The position numbers and the translations under genes were made by a program. DNA of 33,318 nucleotides, from positions 1-33,318 of the forward strand of contig NZ_KB904695.1 of NCBI RefSeq assembly GCF_000380165.1. Reading direction: 5' to 3'. The DNA comes from Wenjunlia vitaminophila DSM 41686. Its GTDB lineage: Bacteria; Actinomycetota; Actinomycetes; Streptomycetales; Streptomycetaceae. This document shows, one piece after another, positions 9,406-16,819 of this stretch. Numbering within the stretch: position 1 is the stretch's first letter; every line of letters starts with the position of its first letter. Under the pieces are notes generated by a model. It was not told where the DNA came from. It did no database searches and worked only from the letters and a program-made list of their open reading frames with translations.

Positions 9406-10284
9406 ATGCAAGAGAACACGCACGTCGGAGCCACCGACCGCCCCGACCACGGCGCCGCCGGCGCGGACCGCCCCCGCACCGTGCTGGTGACCGGCGGCAC
9501 CGGCAAGACCGGGCGCCGCGTGGCACGTCGCCTCACCGACCGCGGGGTGCGGGTGCGACTGGCCAGCCGCTCCGGCGCCCCGCGCTTCGACTGGACCGAC
9601 CACACCACGTGGGGGCCCGCCCTCCACGGCGTGGACGCCGCCTACCTGGCGTACTACCCGGACGTGGCCGCGCCCACGGCGGCCGACACCCTGGGGGCGT
9701 TCGCCGAGCAGGCGGTGCGCAGCGGCGTCCGCCGCCTGGTCCTGCTCTCCATCCGGGGCGAGGCCCAGGCCGTGCCGGCCGAGCAGGCGGTGCGGGAGTC
9801 CGGGGCCGAGTGGGCGATCCTGCGGGGGAGCTGGTTCTGGCAGAACTTCAGCGAGGGCTTCCTCACCCCCGGCATCCACGCCGGCGAGGTGGTCTTCCCC
9901 GCCGCGGACGTCCTGGAGCCGTTCCTGGACGCCGACGACCTAGCCGACGTCGCGGTGTCCGCCCTGACCCGGTCGGCGCCCCTGGCCGACACCTACGACC
10001 TGACCGGTCCCCGGCTGCTGACCTTCGGCGGCGCGGTGGCCGAGGTGGCCCGGGCCAGCGGCCGGCAGGTCCGTTACGTGCCCGTTCCGCCCAGCGAGTA
10101 CCCCGCCCACCTCACCGCCCTCGGGCTGCCCGCCGAGGAGGCCGCCTTCCTCACTGACGTCTTCACCACCCTGCTCGACGGCCGCAACGCGCACCTCACC
10201 GACGACGTCCGACGCGTCCTGGGGCGCCCCCCGGCTGACTTCGCCGCCTTCGCCCGGCGCGCCGCGTCCGAGGGCGCCTGGTGA
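9406..10284 (+). CDS. NmrA-like NAD(P)-binding Rossmann protein
   Basis: A 292-residue protein with the dinucleotide-binding motif TGGTGKTG at residues 29-36. The atypical short-chain dehydrogenase/NmrA fold follows (VRRLVLLSIRGEA, then ESGAEWAILRGSWFWQNFSEGF). Many relatives are quinone oxidoreductases or redox sensors; a catalytic YxxxK is not obvious. The divergent AraC gene is its likely regulator. The ATG at 9406 has a GGGG only two bases upstream, so initiation could be leaderless or could start elsewhere. A very strong hairpin follows directly after the stop. Confidence 0.87.
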   Translation: MQENTHVGATDRPDHGAAGADRPRTVLVTGGTGKTGRRVARRLTDRGVRVRLASRSGAPRFDWTDHTTWGPALHGVDAAYLAYYPDVAAPTAADTLGAFAEQAVRSGVRRLVLLSIRGEAQAVPAEQAVRESGAEWAILRGSWFWQNFSEGFLTPGIHAGEVVFPAADVLEPFLDADDLADVAVSALTRSAPLADTYDLTGPRLLTFGGAVAEVARASGRQVRYVPVPPSEYPAHLTALGLPAEEAAFLTDVFTTLLDGRNAHLTDDVRRVLGRPPADFAAFARRAASEGAW

Positions 10285-10286
10285 CC

Positions 10287-10329
10287 GCCGGCCCCGGGCC
10301 GGACGGCAGCCGTCCGGCCCGGGGCCGGC
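10287..10329 (+). terminator. Strong hairpin terminator after the NmrA-like gene
   Basis: Perfect 20-bp arms at 10287-10306 and 10310-10329 (GC-rich, centred on GGACGG/CCGTCC) close a three-base loop, starting 3 bases after the stop codon. Confidence 0.85.
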
Positions 10330-10926
10330 GTCCCGACCGTCCAGCGCCGTTCCCACGAGCAGACGCGTCGCGTGGTCACGCGTCCCACCGTTCCTGACAC
10401 GCATTTCCTTGTGTGATCGCCTGAACGGTGATCCGTTCATCCCCACCCGCTGGCCCAGTCCGCCCGTAGCCACCTGTGCCTGTTCCCGTGCGTACGCGTC
10501 ACCGGTCTGCGACTGCGCCCCCGGTTCGACTGTCGCGGCAGCGGTCTGCGCCTGTCCGGCGCGGCGACCGCACCGGCCGCCGCCTTCCTCGGCCTGGGAC
10601 GCCTGTGCTGGGCATCCGTGAAGTCACCACGCCCCGGAACCTTGGCCCGGCCGGGGCGCACACATGGATAAGAATCGCCCATAGAGCAACATATGCGCAT
10701 TTTTCCCCGAAGTGACTTTGGTCAATGTGCACCAGCTCTTATTGATTCACCATGACAACCCTGACCACAATGTTGCCCGCTCAGCGCTGGTCGGAGATGT
10801 GTTCGATCGTCCGGCTCCGAGGCGAACACCGGCGCAGGCAGATCCTGGCAGCGACGAGCCCGCACCGTGCAGGGCAGGAACAAGCACACGGCGCGACGAC
10901 GCCCCACGAGCAAGGAGACCCTCACG
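10330..10926. promoter_or_regulatory. Intergenic region upstream of the acyltransferase gene
   Basis: About 600 bp without a convincing gene; the short ORFs have no family features. It contains a palindrome, TGAACGG-TGAT-CCGTTCA, at 10422-10439, and an AT-richer tract at about 10660-10760 where a promoter for the acyltransferase gene is most likely. AAGGAG at 10912-10917 is that gene's ribosome binding site. Confidence 0.45.
10422..10439. promoter_or_regulatory. 7-bp inverted repeat, possible operator
   Basis: TGAACGG and CCGTTCA are separated by four bases. This size and symmetry suits a dimeric helix-turn-helix regulator. No partner protein is identified. Confidence 0.35.
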
Positions 10927-13104
10927 GTGCCCGTCCTCCGCGTCCCGGAACCTCCGCGGTCCGCCCCCGACAGTTCCCCATCCGGTTCGGAACCGCGGGG
11001 CGGTGCACCCGCAGAACGAGGGAAGCGGGCCGCTCCGGCGGCGGCGGACAATGCCCGACTGAGGCTGGACATCCAAGGGCTGCGTGCAGTGGCCGTCCTG
11101 CTCGTGGTGCTCTCCCACTCGGGGGTGCCCCGCCTGGCCGGTGGGTACATCGGCGTGGACGTCTTCTTCGTGATCTCCGGATTCCTGATCACCTCGCTGA
11201 TGCTCCGCGAATGGGGCCGCGACGGCCGAATAGCACTGGGCCGCTTCTACGCCCGCCGAGCGCTCCGTCTGCTGCCCGCCTCCACCCTCATCGTCGTGGC
11301 GACGCTCGTGGGCTCCTGGCTCTACCTGGGACCGCTGCGCTTCGCGGAGTACACCAAGGACGCCATCGCGTCCTCCTGGTACGTCATCAACCTCCGACTG
11401 GCCGACGCCGGTACCGACTACCTCAACGCGGACGTACCCCCCTCCCCGTTCCAGCACTTCTGGTCGCTGGCGGTCGAGGAGCAGTTCTACCTGATCTGGC
11501 CCATCGTCCTGATCGTCTCCCTCAAGCTCTTCCGGCGCCGGGCCCTACTGGCGATTCCGCTGCTCGCCCTGGCCACTGCCTCGTTCGTCCTGAACATCAA
11601 CCTCACTGAGACCTCGCCCTCCTGGGCCTACTTCGGCTCGCACGCCCGGATCTGGGAGCTGGCGGCCGGCGCCCTGCTCACCCTGGTGGCGGACCGCCTC
11701 GACGACATTCCGCGCCTGGCCGCGGCGGCCCTGAGCTGGGCGGGCCTGGCCGCCATCGGATACGCGGCCGTGGCCTTCGACGAGGGCACCCGCTTCCCCG
11801 GCTACAACGCCGTCATCCCGGTCGCCGGCGCCACCGCCGTCCTGGCCGGCGGAGCTGCGGCCAGCCGCTACGGAGCGGGCGCTGTCCTCTCGCTGCGCCC
11901 CGCCGTCTGGGTCGGCGGGCTCTCCTACGCCTGGTACCTCTGGCACTGGCCGCTCATCCTCATCGTTCCCGCCGCCGTCGGATCCGGCCAGCACGACGGG
12001 CCGCTGCGGCTGATCGCCGCGCTGGGCGGTCTCGTTCTGGCCTGGTTGACCCTCCACCTGGTCGAGAACCCGATGCGCTTCCACCGGGCGTTCAAAGCCC
12101 GTGCCCGACGAGGGCTCTCGCTGGGTGTGAGCCTGTCGGCCACCGCGGCCGCGGCCGCGCTCATCGCCGCGCAGTTCCCGCCGACCCTGGCCGAGGGCGC
12201 ACCGAAGCAGAGCACCAGGGAGACGATCGCCCGCGCCTCCGACCCCCGAGCCGCACTGGTCGAGTTGCTGGAACAGCGGGTGGAGAAGCTCCCGTCCAAC
12301 CTCGAGATGAGTCTGCGGAACGTGGCGTACCACAAGTCGGAGGTGTACACCGACGGCTGTGCCCTGGGCATGAACGAGGAGGTGCAGAAGCAGCCCTGTC
12401 TGTACGGCGACACCACCGCCGACCGCACCGTGGTCCTCTTCGGCGACTCGCACGTCGCGCAGTGGTTCCCGGCGCTCCAGCCGATCGCCCTCAAGCACCA
12501 CTGGCGGCTCTACTCGTTCACCAAGTCGGCGTGCAAGATCTCCGAGATCACCATCGAGTACAACGACCGCCCGTACTCGACCTGTGACAACTGGCGGGCG
12601 GCGACCATCAAGAAGGTCCGGGGGCTGAATCCCGAACTCGTCATCACGTCGAACTCCAACGTGGCGAAGGTCTACGGGGGCGGCGACACAGCGGCGGCGT
12701 GGGGGGAGGGGCAGGCAAGGACCTACCGGCAACTCCAGCAGGGCCGCACCCAGGTGGTCACCCTGCTGGACAACCCCTGGCCGAAGAACAACGCGGCGGA
12801 CTGCGCGGCGGAGCACCCGACCAACCTGAGCTCCTGCGAGCGCGACCGTTCGGGTGCCGACCCCCAGCCAGAGGTCACGGAAGCCATCAGGGCCGCGGCA
12901 GCCGCCGAGGACGTGACGGTCATCAACCCCTACGACTGGGTCTGCGCACCGTCCGGCAACTGCCCGGTCGTGGTGGGGAACACCATGGTCTACCGGGACT
13001 ACGGTCACCTGGCGGACAGCTACGTCGAGGCGCTCGTCCCGGTGGTGGAGGAGGAGCTGCTGCGGCTCTTCGGGGCGGACCTGAGCCGGCACCCCGGGGC
13101 CTGA
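10927..13104 (+). CDS. Membrane acyltransferase with C-terminal SGNH hydrolase domain (OatA-like)
   Basis: A 725-residue protein. An acyltransferase_3 membrane domain of about ten segments (residues ~45-400) begins LDIQGLRAVAVLLVVLSHSG, with the catalytic-type His in LSHSG and the following GGYIGVDVFFVISGFLIT signature. The extracytoplasmic C-terminal half is an SGNH esterase fold, with GDSH (Ser508) and DYGH (Asp691, His694) as the likely catalytic triad. Proteins of this layout O-acetylate cell-wall or extracellular polymers, moving the acyl group across the membrane. I chose GTG 10927 because AAGGAG lies 9 bases upstream; an earlier GTG at 10867 has no ribosome binding site. No polysaccharide genes adjoin it, so the acceptor is unknown. 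Confidence 0.92.
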   Translation: MPVLRVPEPPRSAPDSSPSGSEPRGGAPAERGKRAAPAAADNARLRLDIQGLRAVAVLLVVLSHSGVPRLAGGYIGVDVFFVISGFLITSLMLREWGRDGRIALGRFYARRALRLLPASTLIVVATLVGSWLYLGPLRFAEYTKDAIASSWYVINLRLADAGTDYLNADVPPSPFQHFWSLAVEEQFYLIWPIVLIVSLKLFRRRALLAIPLLALATASFVLNINLTETSPSWAYFGSHARIWELAAGALLTLVADRLDDIPRLAAAALSWAGLAAIGYAAVAFDEGTRFPGYNAVIPVAGATAVLAGGAAASRYGAGAVLSLRPAVWVGGLSYAWYLWHWPLILIVPAAVGSGQHDGPLRLIAALGGLVLAWLTLHLVENPMRFHRAFKARARRGLSLGVSLSATAAAAALIAAQFPPTLAEGAPKQSTRETIARASDPRAALVELLEQRVEKLPSNLEMSLRNVAYHKSEVYTDGCALGMNEEVQKQPCLYGDTTADRTVVLFGDSHVAQWFPALQPIALKHHWRLYSFTKSACKISEITIEYNDRPYSTCDNWRAATIKKVRGLNPELVITSNSNVAKVYGGGDTAAAWGEGQARTYRQLQQGRTQVVTLLDNPWPKNNAADCAAEHPTNLSSCERDRSGADPQPEVTEAIRAAAAAEDVTVINPYDWVCAPSGNCPVVVGNTMVYRDYGHLADSYVEALVPVVEEELLRLFGADLSRHPGA

Positions 13105-13281
13105 GCCAGCACGCGCCGCCGCCCGGGCCGTGGGCCCCCCGCCTGACCGGTCGGTCGGCCGGGACCGTCGCCAACCTCCCGTACCCCGCTCAGCGGGCGG
13201 GTGAGCACGCCCGCGCGGCTGGACGCCACCAGCCCCGCCCCGGCGGGGGCCGGACCGCCAGCCGCCCGGCCCCCCGCCAGC

Positions 13282-14640
13282 TCAGGACGAAGAAGGTGCC
13301 GGAAGCCGGTAGCGCGCCAGGTCGACCGGGCCGGGCAACCCCGTGGCGGGCCGTGCCGCGGCGGTCCGCGCACCCGGCATCTGCCGCTGCGGCGGCGGCG
13401 CGGCGACCTGTTTGAACGACACACCCGGCGGAACCGCCACCTGCGCGGTGGTGCCCGGCGCGGACAGCGGGACGTCACGTCCCGGGCAGGACGTCACGGC
13501 GGACGGCAACGACCGCGGGCTGGTGGGGGCCGGGCCGCCGCCGGTGAAGCAGTTGCCCCCGGTGCGGGCGGCGGCGAGGACGAACCCGGTTCCGCCGCCG
13601 ACGGCGTTGTCCCGGATGCTGTTGCCCCGCACGGGATAGCCCTGGACGTCCCGCAGCACGAGCGCGGCCACGCGGTGCCCGTCGATGCGGTTGCGCTCGA
13701 CGCGGTTACGGGTGCCGCCGCCGATCCCGATGCCGATCCCGAAGCCTCCGTCGGCCTGCTCGGGGCTGCGGTCGTCGTTGTTGTCGGTGATGGTGTTGCC
13801 GATGACGACGGCCTCGTGCTGCGGGCCGAGTGCCTCCAGGTTGTTGGAGTTGATGGTCAGCCCGACCCGGTTGCGGTGCGCCGTGTTGGCGAGGAAGTAC
13901 AGGTCGCGCGAGGCGTTGGTGACCTCGATGCCGATGGCGTTGTGCTCCAGCGTGTTGTGCCGCACCACGGTGTCGCACGGGTCGCACTGTCCGACGTAGA
14001 TCCCCGAGTCGGACTGCCCGGAGGCGTAGGAGTGCTCGATGACGCCGCTGCGGGCGTCGAAGGCGTAGATGCCGTACAGGGCGTTGTTGTACGCGGTCAC
14101 GTACGAGGCCCGGAAGCCCTTCAGCGGGGGGAACTTGACGGTGTCCAGCGGGTCGTAGCTGTCGCTGCCGCCCGCGCCCGCCTGGAGGCGTTCGTCGGTG
14201 ACGCCGGTGAACAACACGCCGTTCGCCAGGTGGTTGCGGACGGTCAGGTTCTCCACCACCGACGCCGCGCCGGTGACGGTGATGCCGTTGGCGCGCCGGA
14301 ACTCCCCGTCGATGACGGTCTTGTCGCGGTCGGCGCCGCGCAGCACCACGCGGGGGCGGCTCACGGTCACGCTCTCGTGGTAAACACCCGATGAGATGAG
14401 TACGACGTCCCCTGGTCGGGCGACATCGACGGCCTGCTGGATGGACGGGTACCCGTCGGGCACCCGCAGCACGGTCGGCGGTCCGGAGGGTTCCCGCTCG
14501 CCGTCGTTCTCGGTTGAACCGCATCCGGACAGCGCCAGGAACGCCGCCGCGGCCAGCGCCGCGACCCGTAAGGGCCGTGACCTCCGGCCGCCCGTTCGAT
14601 ATGTCATAACAAGAGATCTCATGATGGAAAGGTGTATCAT
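13282..14640 (-). CDS. Parallel beta-helix lipoprotein (right-handed, NosD/PbH1 type)
   Basis: A protein of up to 452 residues. A basic N-terminus and hydrophobic stretch end in a lipobox LSGC with Cys40, so it should be a lipoprotein on the outer face of the membrane. PSIQQAVDVARPGDVVLISSGVYHESVTV opens a PbH1 beta-helix with many short Asn/Ile-rich rungs (for example HNAIGIEV, NRVGLTINSNN and IGNTITDNNDD). This fold binds or cleaves polysaccharides in many relatives; no catalytic residues are evident. The C-terminal ~100 residues are Pro/Ala-rich. The start could be ATG 14640, 14622 or 14607, and none has a strong ribosome binding site. Leu24 is a TTA codon (14569-14571). It is divergent from the DyP peroxidase gene. 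Confidence 0.85.
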   Translation of the reverse strand: MIHLSIMRSLVMTYRTGGRRSRPLRVAALAAAAFLALSGCGSTENDGEREPSGPPTVLRVPDGYPSIQQAVDVARPGDVVLISSGVYHESVTVSRPRVVLRGADRDKTVIDGEFRRANGITVTGAASVVENLTVRNHLANGVLFTGVTDERLQAGAGGSDSYDPLDTVKFPPLKGFRASYVTAYNNALYGIYAFDARSGVIEHSYASGQSDSGIYVGQCDPCDTVVRHNTLEHNAIGIEVTNASRDLYFLANTAHRNRVGLTINSNNLEALGPQHEAVVIGNTITDNNDDRSPEQADGGFGIGIGIGGGTRNRVERNRIDGHRVAALVLRDVQGYPVRGNSIRDNAVGGGTGFVLAAARTGGNCFTGGGPAPTSPRSLPSAVTSCPGRDVPLSAPGTTAQVAVPPGVSFKQVAAPPPQRQMPGARTAAARPATGLPGPVDLARYRLPAPSSS

Positions 14641-14721
14641 CGCGCCTCACCGTCCGGCGGATTTTGCGCGTGCTCTGCCCCCACCGCCCCCTGTGTCTCT
14701 GCGTTTCTGCCTGGAGTCCTG

Positions 14722-15813
14722 GTGACCGTCCCGCCCTCGCCCCGCCGTCGTACGCTGTTGGTCGCCCCGCTCGCCGCGGCCACCGCCTGTGGCACCTCCT
14801 CCACCGAGGACCCCACCCGCACGACGAGCCCCAAGAGTTCCGCGGCCCGCACGGGCCCCGACCGGAGTCGTCGGGTCATCCGCACCCAACAGGGCATCGC
14901 CACCCCGCAACCCGCCCATGTGCTCCTCCTCTCCTACGACCTCTCCTCCCCCCGGCCGACCGTGGCGGCCGTCCGCCGCGTCCTGTCCGACTGGTGGGCC
15001 CGTCCCACCCCCGAAGTGACACCGACCGTGGCCACCGGTCCCTCCCTCTACCGCAGACTGGGCCTGGCCACCCCGCCCCGGTTAAAGGACCTGCCGTCCT
15101 TCCCGCACGACCGCCTCGAGGCCCACCTCGGCGGGGGCGACGTCCTGGTTCAGCTCTGCGGCCGGAACGCGTCCGACTGCGAGCGTGCCGCCACCCGGCT
15201 CACCGCCCGTGCCGCCGGCGTCCTGGCAGAGCGCTGGCAGCAGTCCGGGTTCCTGCCGCCCCACGCCGCGGGTGAGACCCCGCGCAACCTCTTCGGCTTC
15301 AAGGACGGCACGGAGAACCCCTCGACGGACGAACTCGCCCGCTGGGTGTGGCACGGCGATGGCAGCACGTACCTCGTCTACCGACGCATCCACATGGCCG
15401 TCGCCGCCTTCGACGCCCTGCCCGTGACCCGGCAGGAGCAGATCATCGGACGCCACCGCGCAGGCGGGGCGCCCCTGGGCGGTCGGCGCGAGCACGACCC
15501 GGTGGACCTGTACGCCAAGTCCCCGCAGGGCCGTTACGACATCCCGGCCGACGCCCACGTCCGCCTGGCCCACTCACGCTTCGACGGTGGCGCCCGGATG
15601 CTGCGCCGGGGCTACTCCTACGACGACGGCGCCGGTGACCAGGGCCTGCTCTTCCTCGCCTACATGCGCGACCCGGCCCTGTTCGTACGGGTCCAGGAGC
15701 GGCTGGCCGCCGCCGACGCGATGAACGCCTTCATCGAGCACCGGGCGTCCGCCGTGGGCCACGTGCTCCCCGCTCCGCCACCCGGCGGCTCCTTCGGTGA
15801 CCAACTGCGCTGA
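14722..15813 (+). CDS. DyP-type heme peroxidase, exported
   Basis: A 363-residue protein. The DyP motif GFKDG is at residues 192-196 (Asp195 the distal acid), the proximal heme His279 is in DAHVRLAH, and the catalytic Arg region is GARMLRRGYSYDD. The N-terminus SPRRRTLLVAPLAAATAC looks like a short Tat-type signal; the Cys at 23 might be lipidated, but the lipobox is poor. DyP enzymes use peroxide to oxidise phenols, dyes, lignin-like substrates or heme. I chose GTG 14722 because GGAG lies five bases upstream; an ATG at 14632 would place a long odd leader before the signal. It contains a TTA codon at 15082-15084 (Leu121). Its promoter is shared with the divergent beta-helix gene. No EfeU or EfeO partner is present. 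Confidence 0.92.
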   Translation: MTVPPSPRRRTLLVAPLAAATACGTSSTEDPTRTTSPKSSAARTGPDRSRRVIRTQQGIATPQPAHVLLLSYDLSSPRPTVAAVRRVLSDWWARPTPEVTPTVATGPSLYRRLGLATPPRLKDLPSFPHDRLEAHLGGGDVLVQLCGRNASDCERAATRLTARAAGVLAERWQQSGFLPPHAAGETPRNLFGFKDGTENPSTDELARWVWHGDGSTYLVYRRIHMAVAAFDALPVTRQEQIIGRHRAGGAPLGGRREHDPVDLYAKSPQGRYDIPADAHVRLAHSRFDGGARMLRRGYSYDDGAGDQGLLFLAYMRDPALFVRVQERLAAADAMNAFIEHRASAVGHVLPAPPPGGSFGDQLR

Positions 15814-15863
15814 CCAGCGGCGGCGTTCGCCCTCCCCGGCCGGGAACCGGGACGCACGCGATG

Positions 15864-16703
15864 TCAGCCGGTGCCCCACGGTGCCTCGGGGAGTTTCGCC
15901 CCGCTGTCGCGTCCGGAGAACTCCACGGTGGTCGGGGTCCCCAGGCCCCGCATCCGCATCGTCACCCGCCGCAGGCCACCCTCATCGTCGACCCAGTACG
16001 TCAGCGGGGACCGTCCGCCGTCGGCCCCCGCACCGGGCGTGGCGTCCTTGGAGCGCGGCCCGGCGAGCCGGTCGTAGCCGCGGCCGTCGATGTGGTCACG
16101 GTCCAGCCAGCGGGCCCCCGACTGGGCGAGCAACACCGGGTTGTCGGGGCGGTTCGCGCCGAGCCCGATCAGTAACTGGAGCCCGGCGTCCAGGGGATCG
16201 GTCGTGTAGGAACGCGAGGACCAGCCCGAGCGCGGGATGTGCGCCGCCTGCTGCCAGGGCGGGCTGCTGTTGCCCTCCGGCGCGGGGGCCATGCCCAGGC
16301 CCCCGGTGTCCCAGACGATCAGGCCGTGGTCGAGCTGCCCGGTGGGGGCCCCGGAGGAGCTGGAAGACGCCGAGTCCCCGGTGGAACCAGTGACCTGGTA
16401 GGTCCCCACGGCCCGGTGGGTCCGGTAGTCCACGACCCCCTCGACCCGCACCACCACTCCGCCGCCCTCGTTGGCGGTGAGGGTCACAGCCACGGGACTG
16501 GCCTGGTACAGGTTCAGCCGCGTCATCGCCAGCCTGGACGCCTCGTCCATCGTCACCGGCCGCTCTGCGGTGTCGTCGGAGCGGGTCTGGTAGGCGGCCA
16601 CGCCGCCCACCACGGTGCCGCACGCAGCGATCGCTATCAGGGTTCTGATCAACCAGAGGGGCCGACGCGGCGTACGGCCTTTGGTCTTCCTCTTCCGAGC
16701 CAT
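15864..16703 (-). CDS. Membrane-anchored extracytoplasmic protein, unknown function
   Basis: A 279-residue protein with a very basic N-terminus (ARKRKTKGRTPRR) followed by one hydrophobic segment (residues ~17-38), so it is probably a type II membrane protein with the rest outside the cell. The body has beta-rich segments such as VVVRVEGVVDYRTHRAVGTYQV and ends LRRVTMRMRGLGTPTTVEFSG. That recalls the LppX/LolA-type fold of lipid-carrier lipoproteins, but I cannot confirm it. A TTA codon lies at 16173-16175 (residue 177). It lies downstream of the SdrD/SpaA surface protein gene on the same strand, with a strong hairpin between them. Its 3' end converges on the DyP gene with 50 bases between. 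Confidence 0.75.
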   Translation of the reverse strand: MARKRKTKGRTPRRPLWLIRTLIAIAACGTVVGGVAAYQTRSDDTAERPVTMDEASRLAMTRLNLYQASPVAVTLTANEGGGVVVRVEGVVDYRTHRAVGTYQVTGSTGDSASSSSSGAPTGQLDHGLIVWDTGGLGMAPAPEGNSSPPWQQAAHIPRSGWSSRSYTTDPLDAGLQLLIGLGANRPDNPVLLAQSGARWLDRDHIDGRGYDRLAGPRSKDATPGAGADGGRSPLTYWVDDEGGLRRVTMRMRGLGTPTTVEFSGRDSGAKLPEAPWGTG

Positions 16704-16739
16704 GTGGTCGCCTTCTCTCGTCGGTCGGTCACGCAGGAG

Positions 16740-16774
16740 GGCGGGTTCGCGAACCGCTGGTCCGCGAACCCGCC
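16740..16774 (-). terminator. Hairpin after the surface protein gene
   Basis: GGCGGGTTCGCG at 16740-16751 pairs perfectly with CGCGAACCCGCC at 16763-16774 around an 11-base loop. It lies between the surface protein gene and the next gene on the same strand, so the downstream gene is probably transcribed separately or by readthrough. Confidence 0.7.
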
Positions 16775-16819
16775 CGATCCGGCCCCGGGGTTACCGGCAC
16801 CGGCTGCCCCTCTCAAGGG

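Noticed and set aside
10752-11609. A 285-codon frame overlapping the acyltransferase gene start
   Set aside because: It has no domain or ribosome binding site, and overlaps a clear membrane acyltransferase in another frame.
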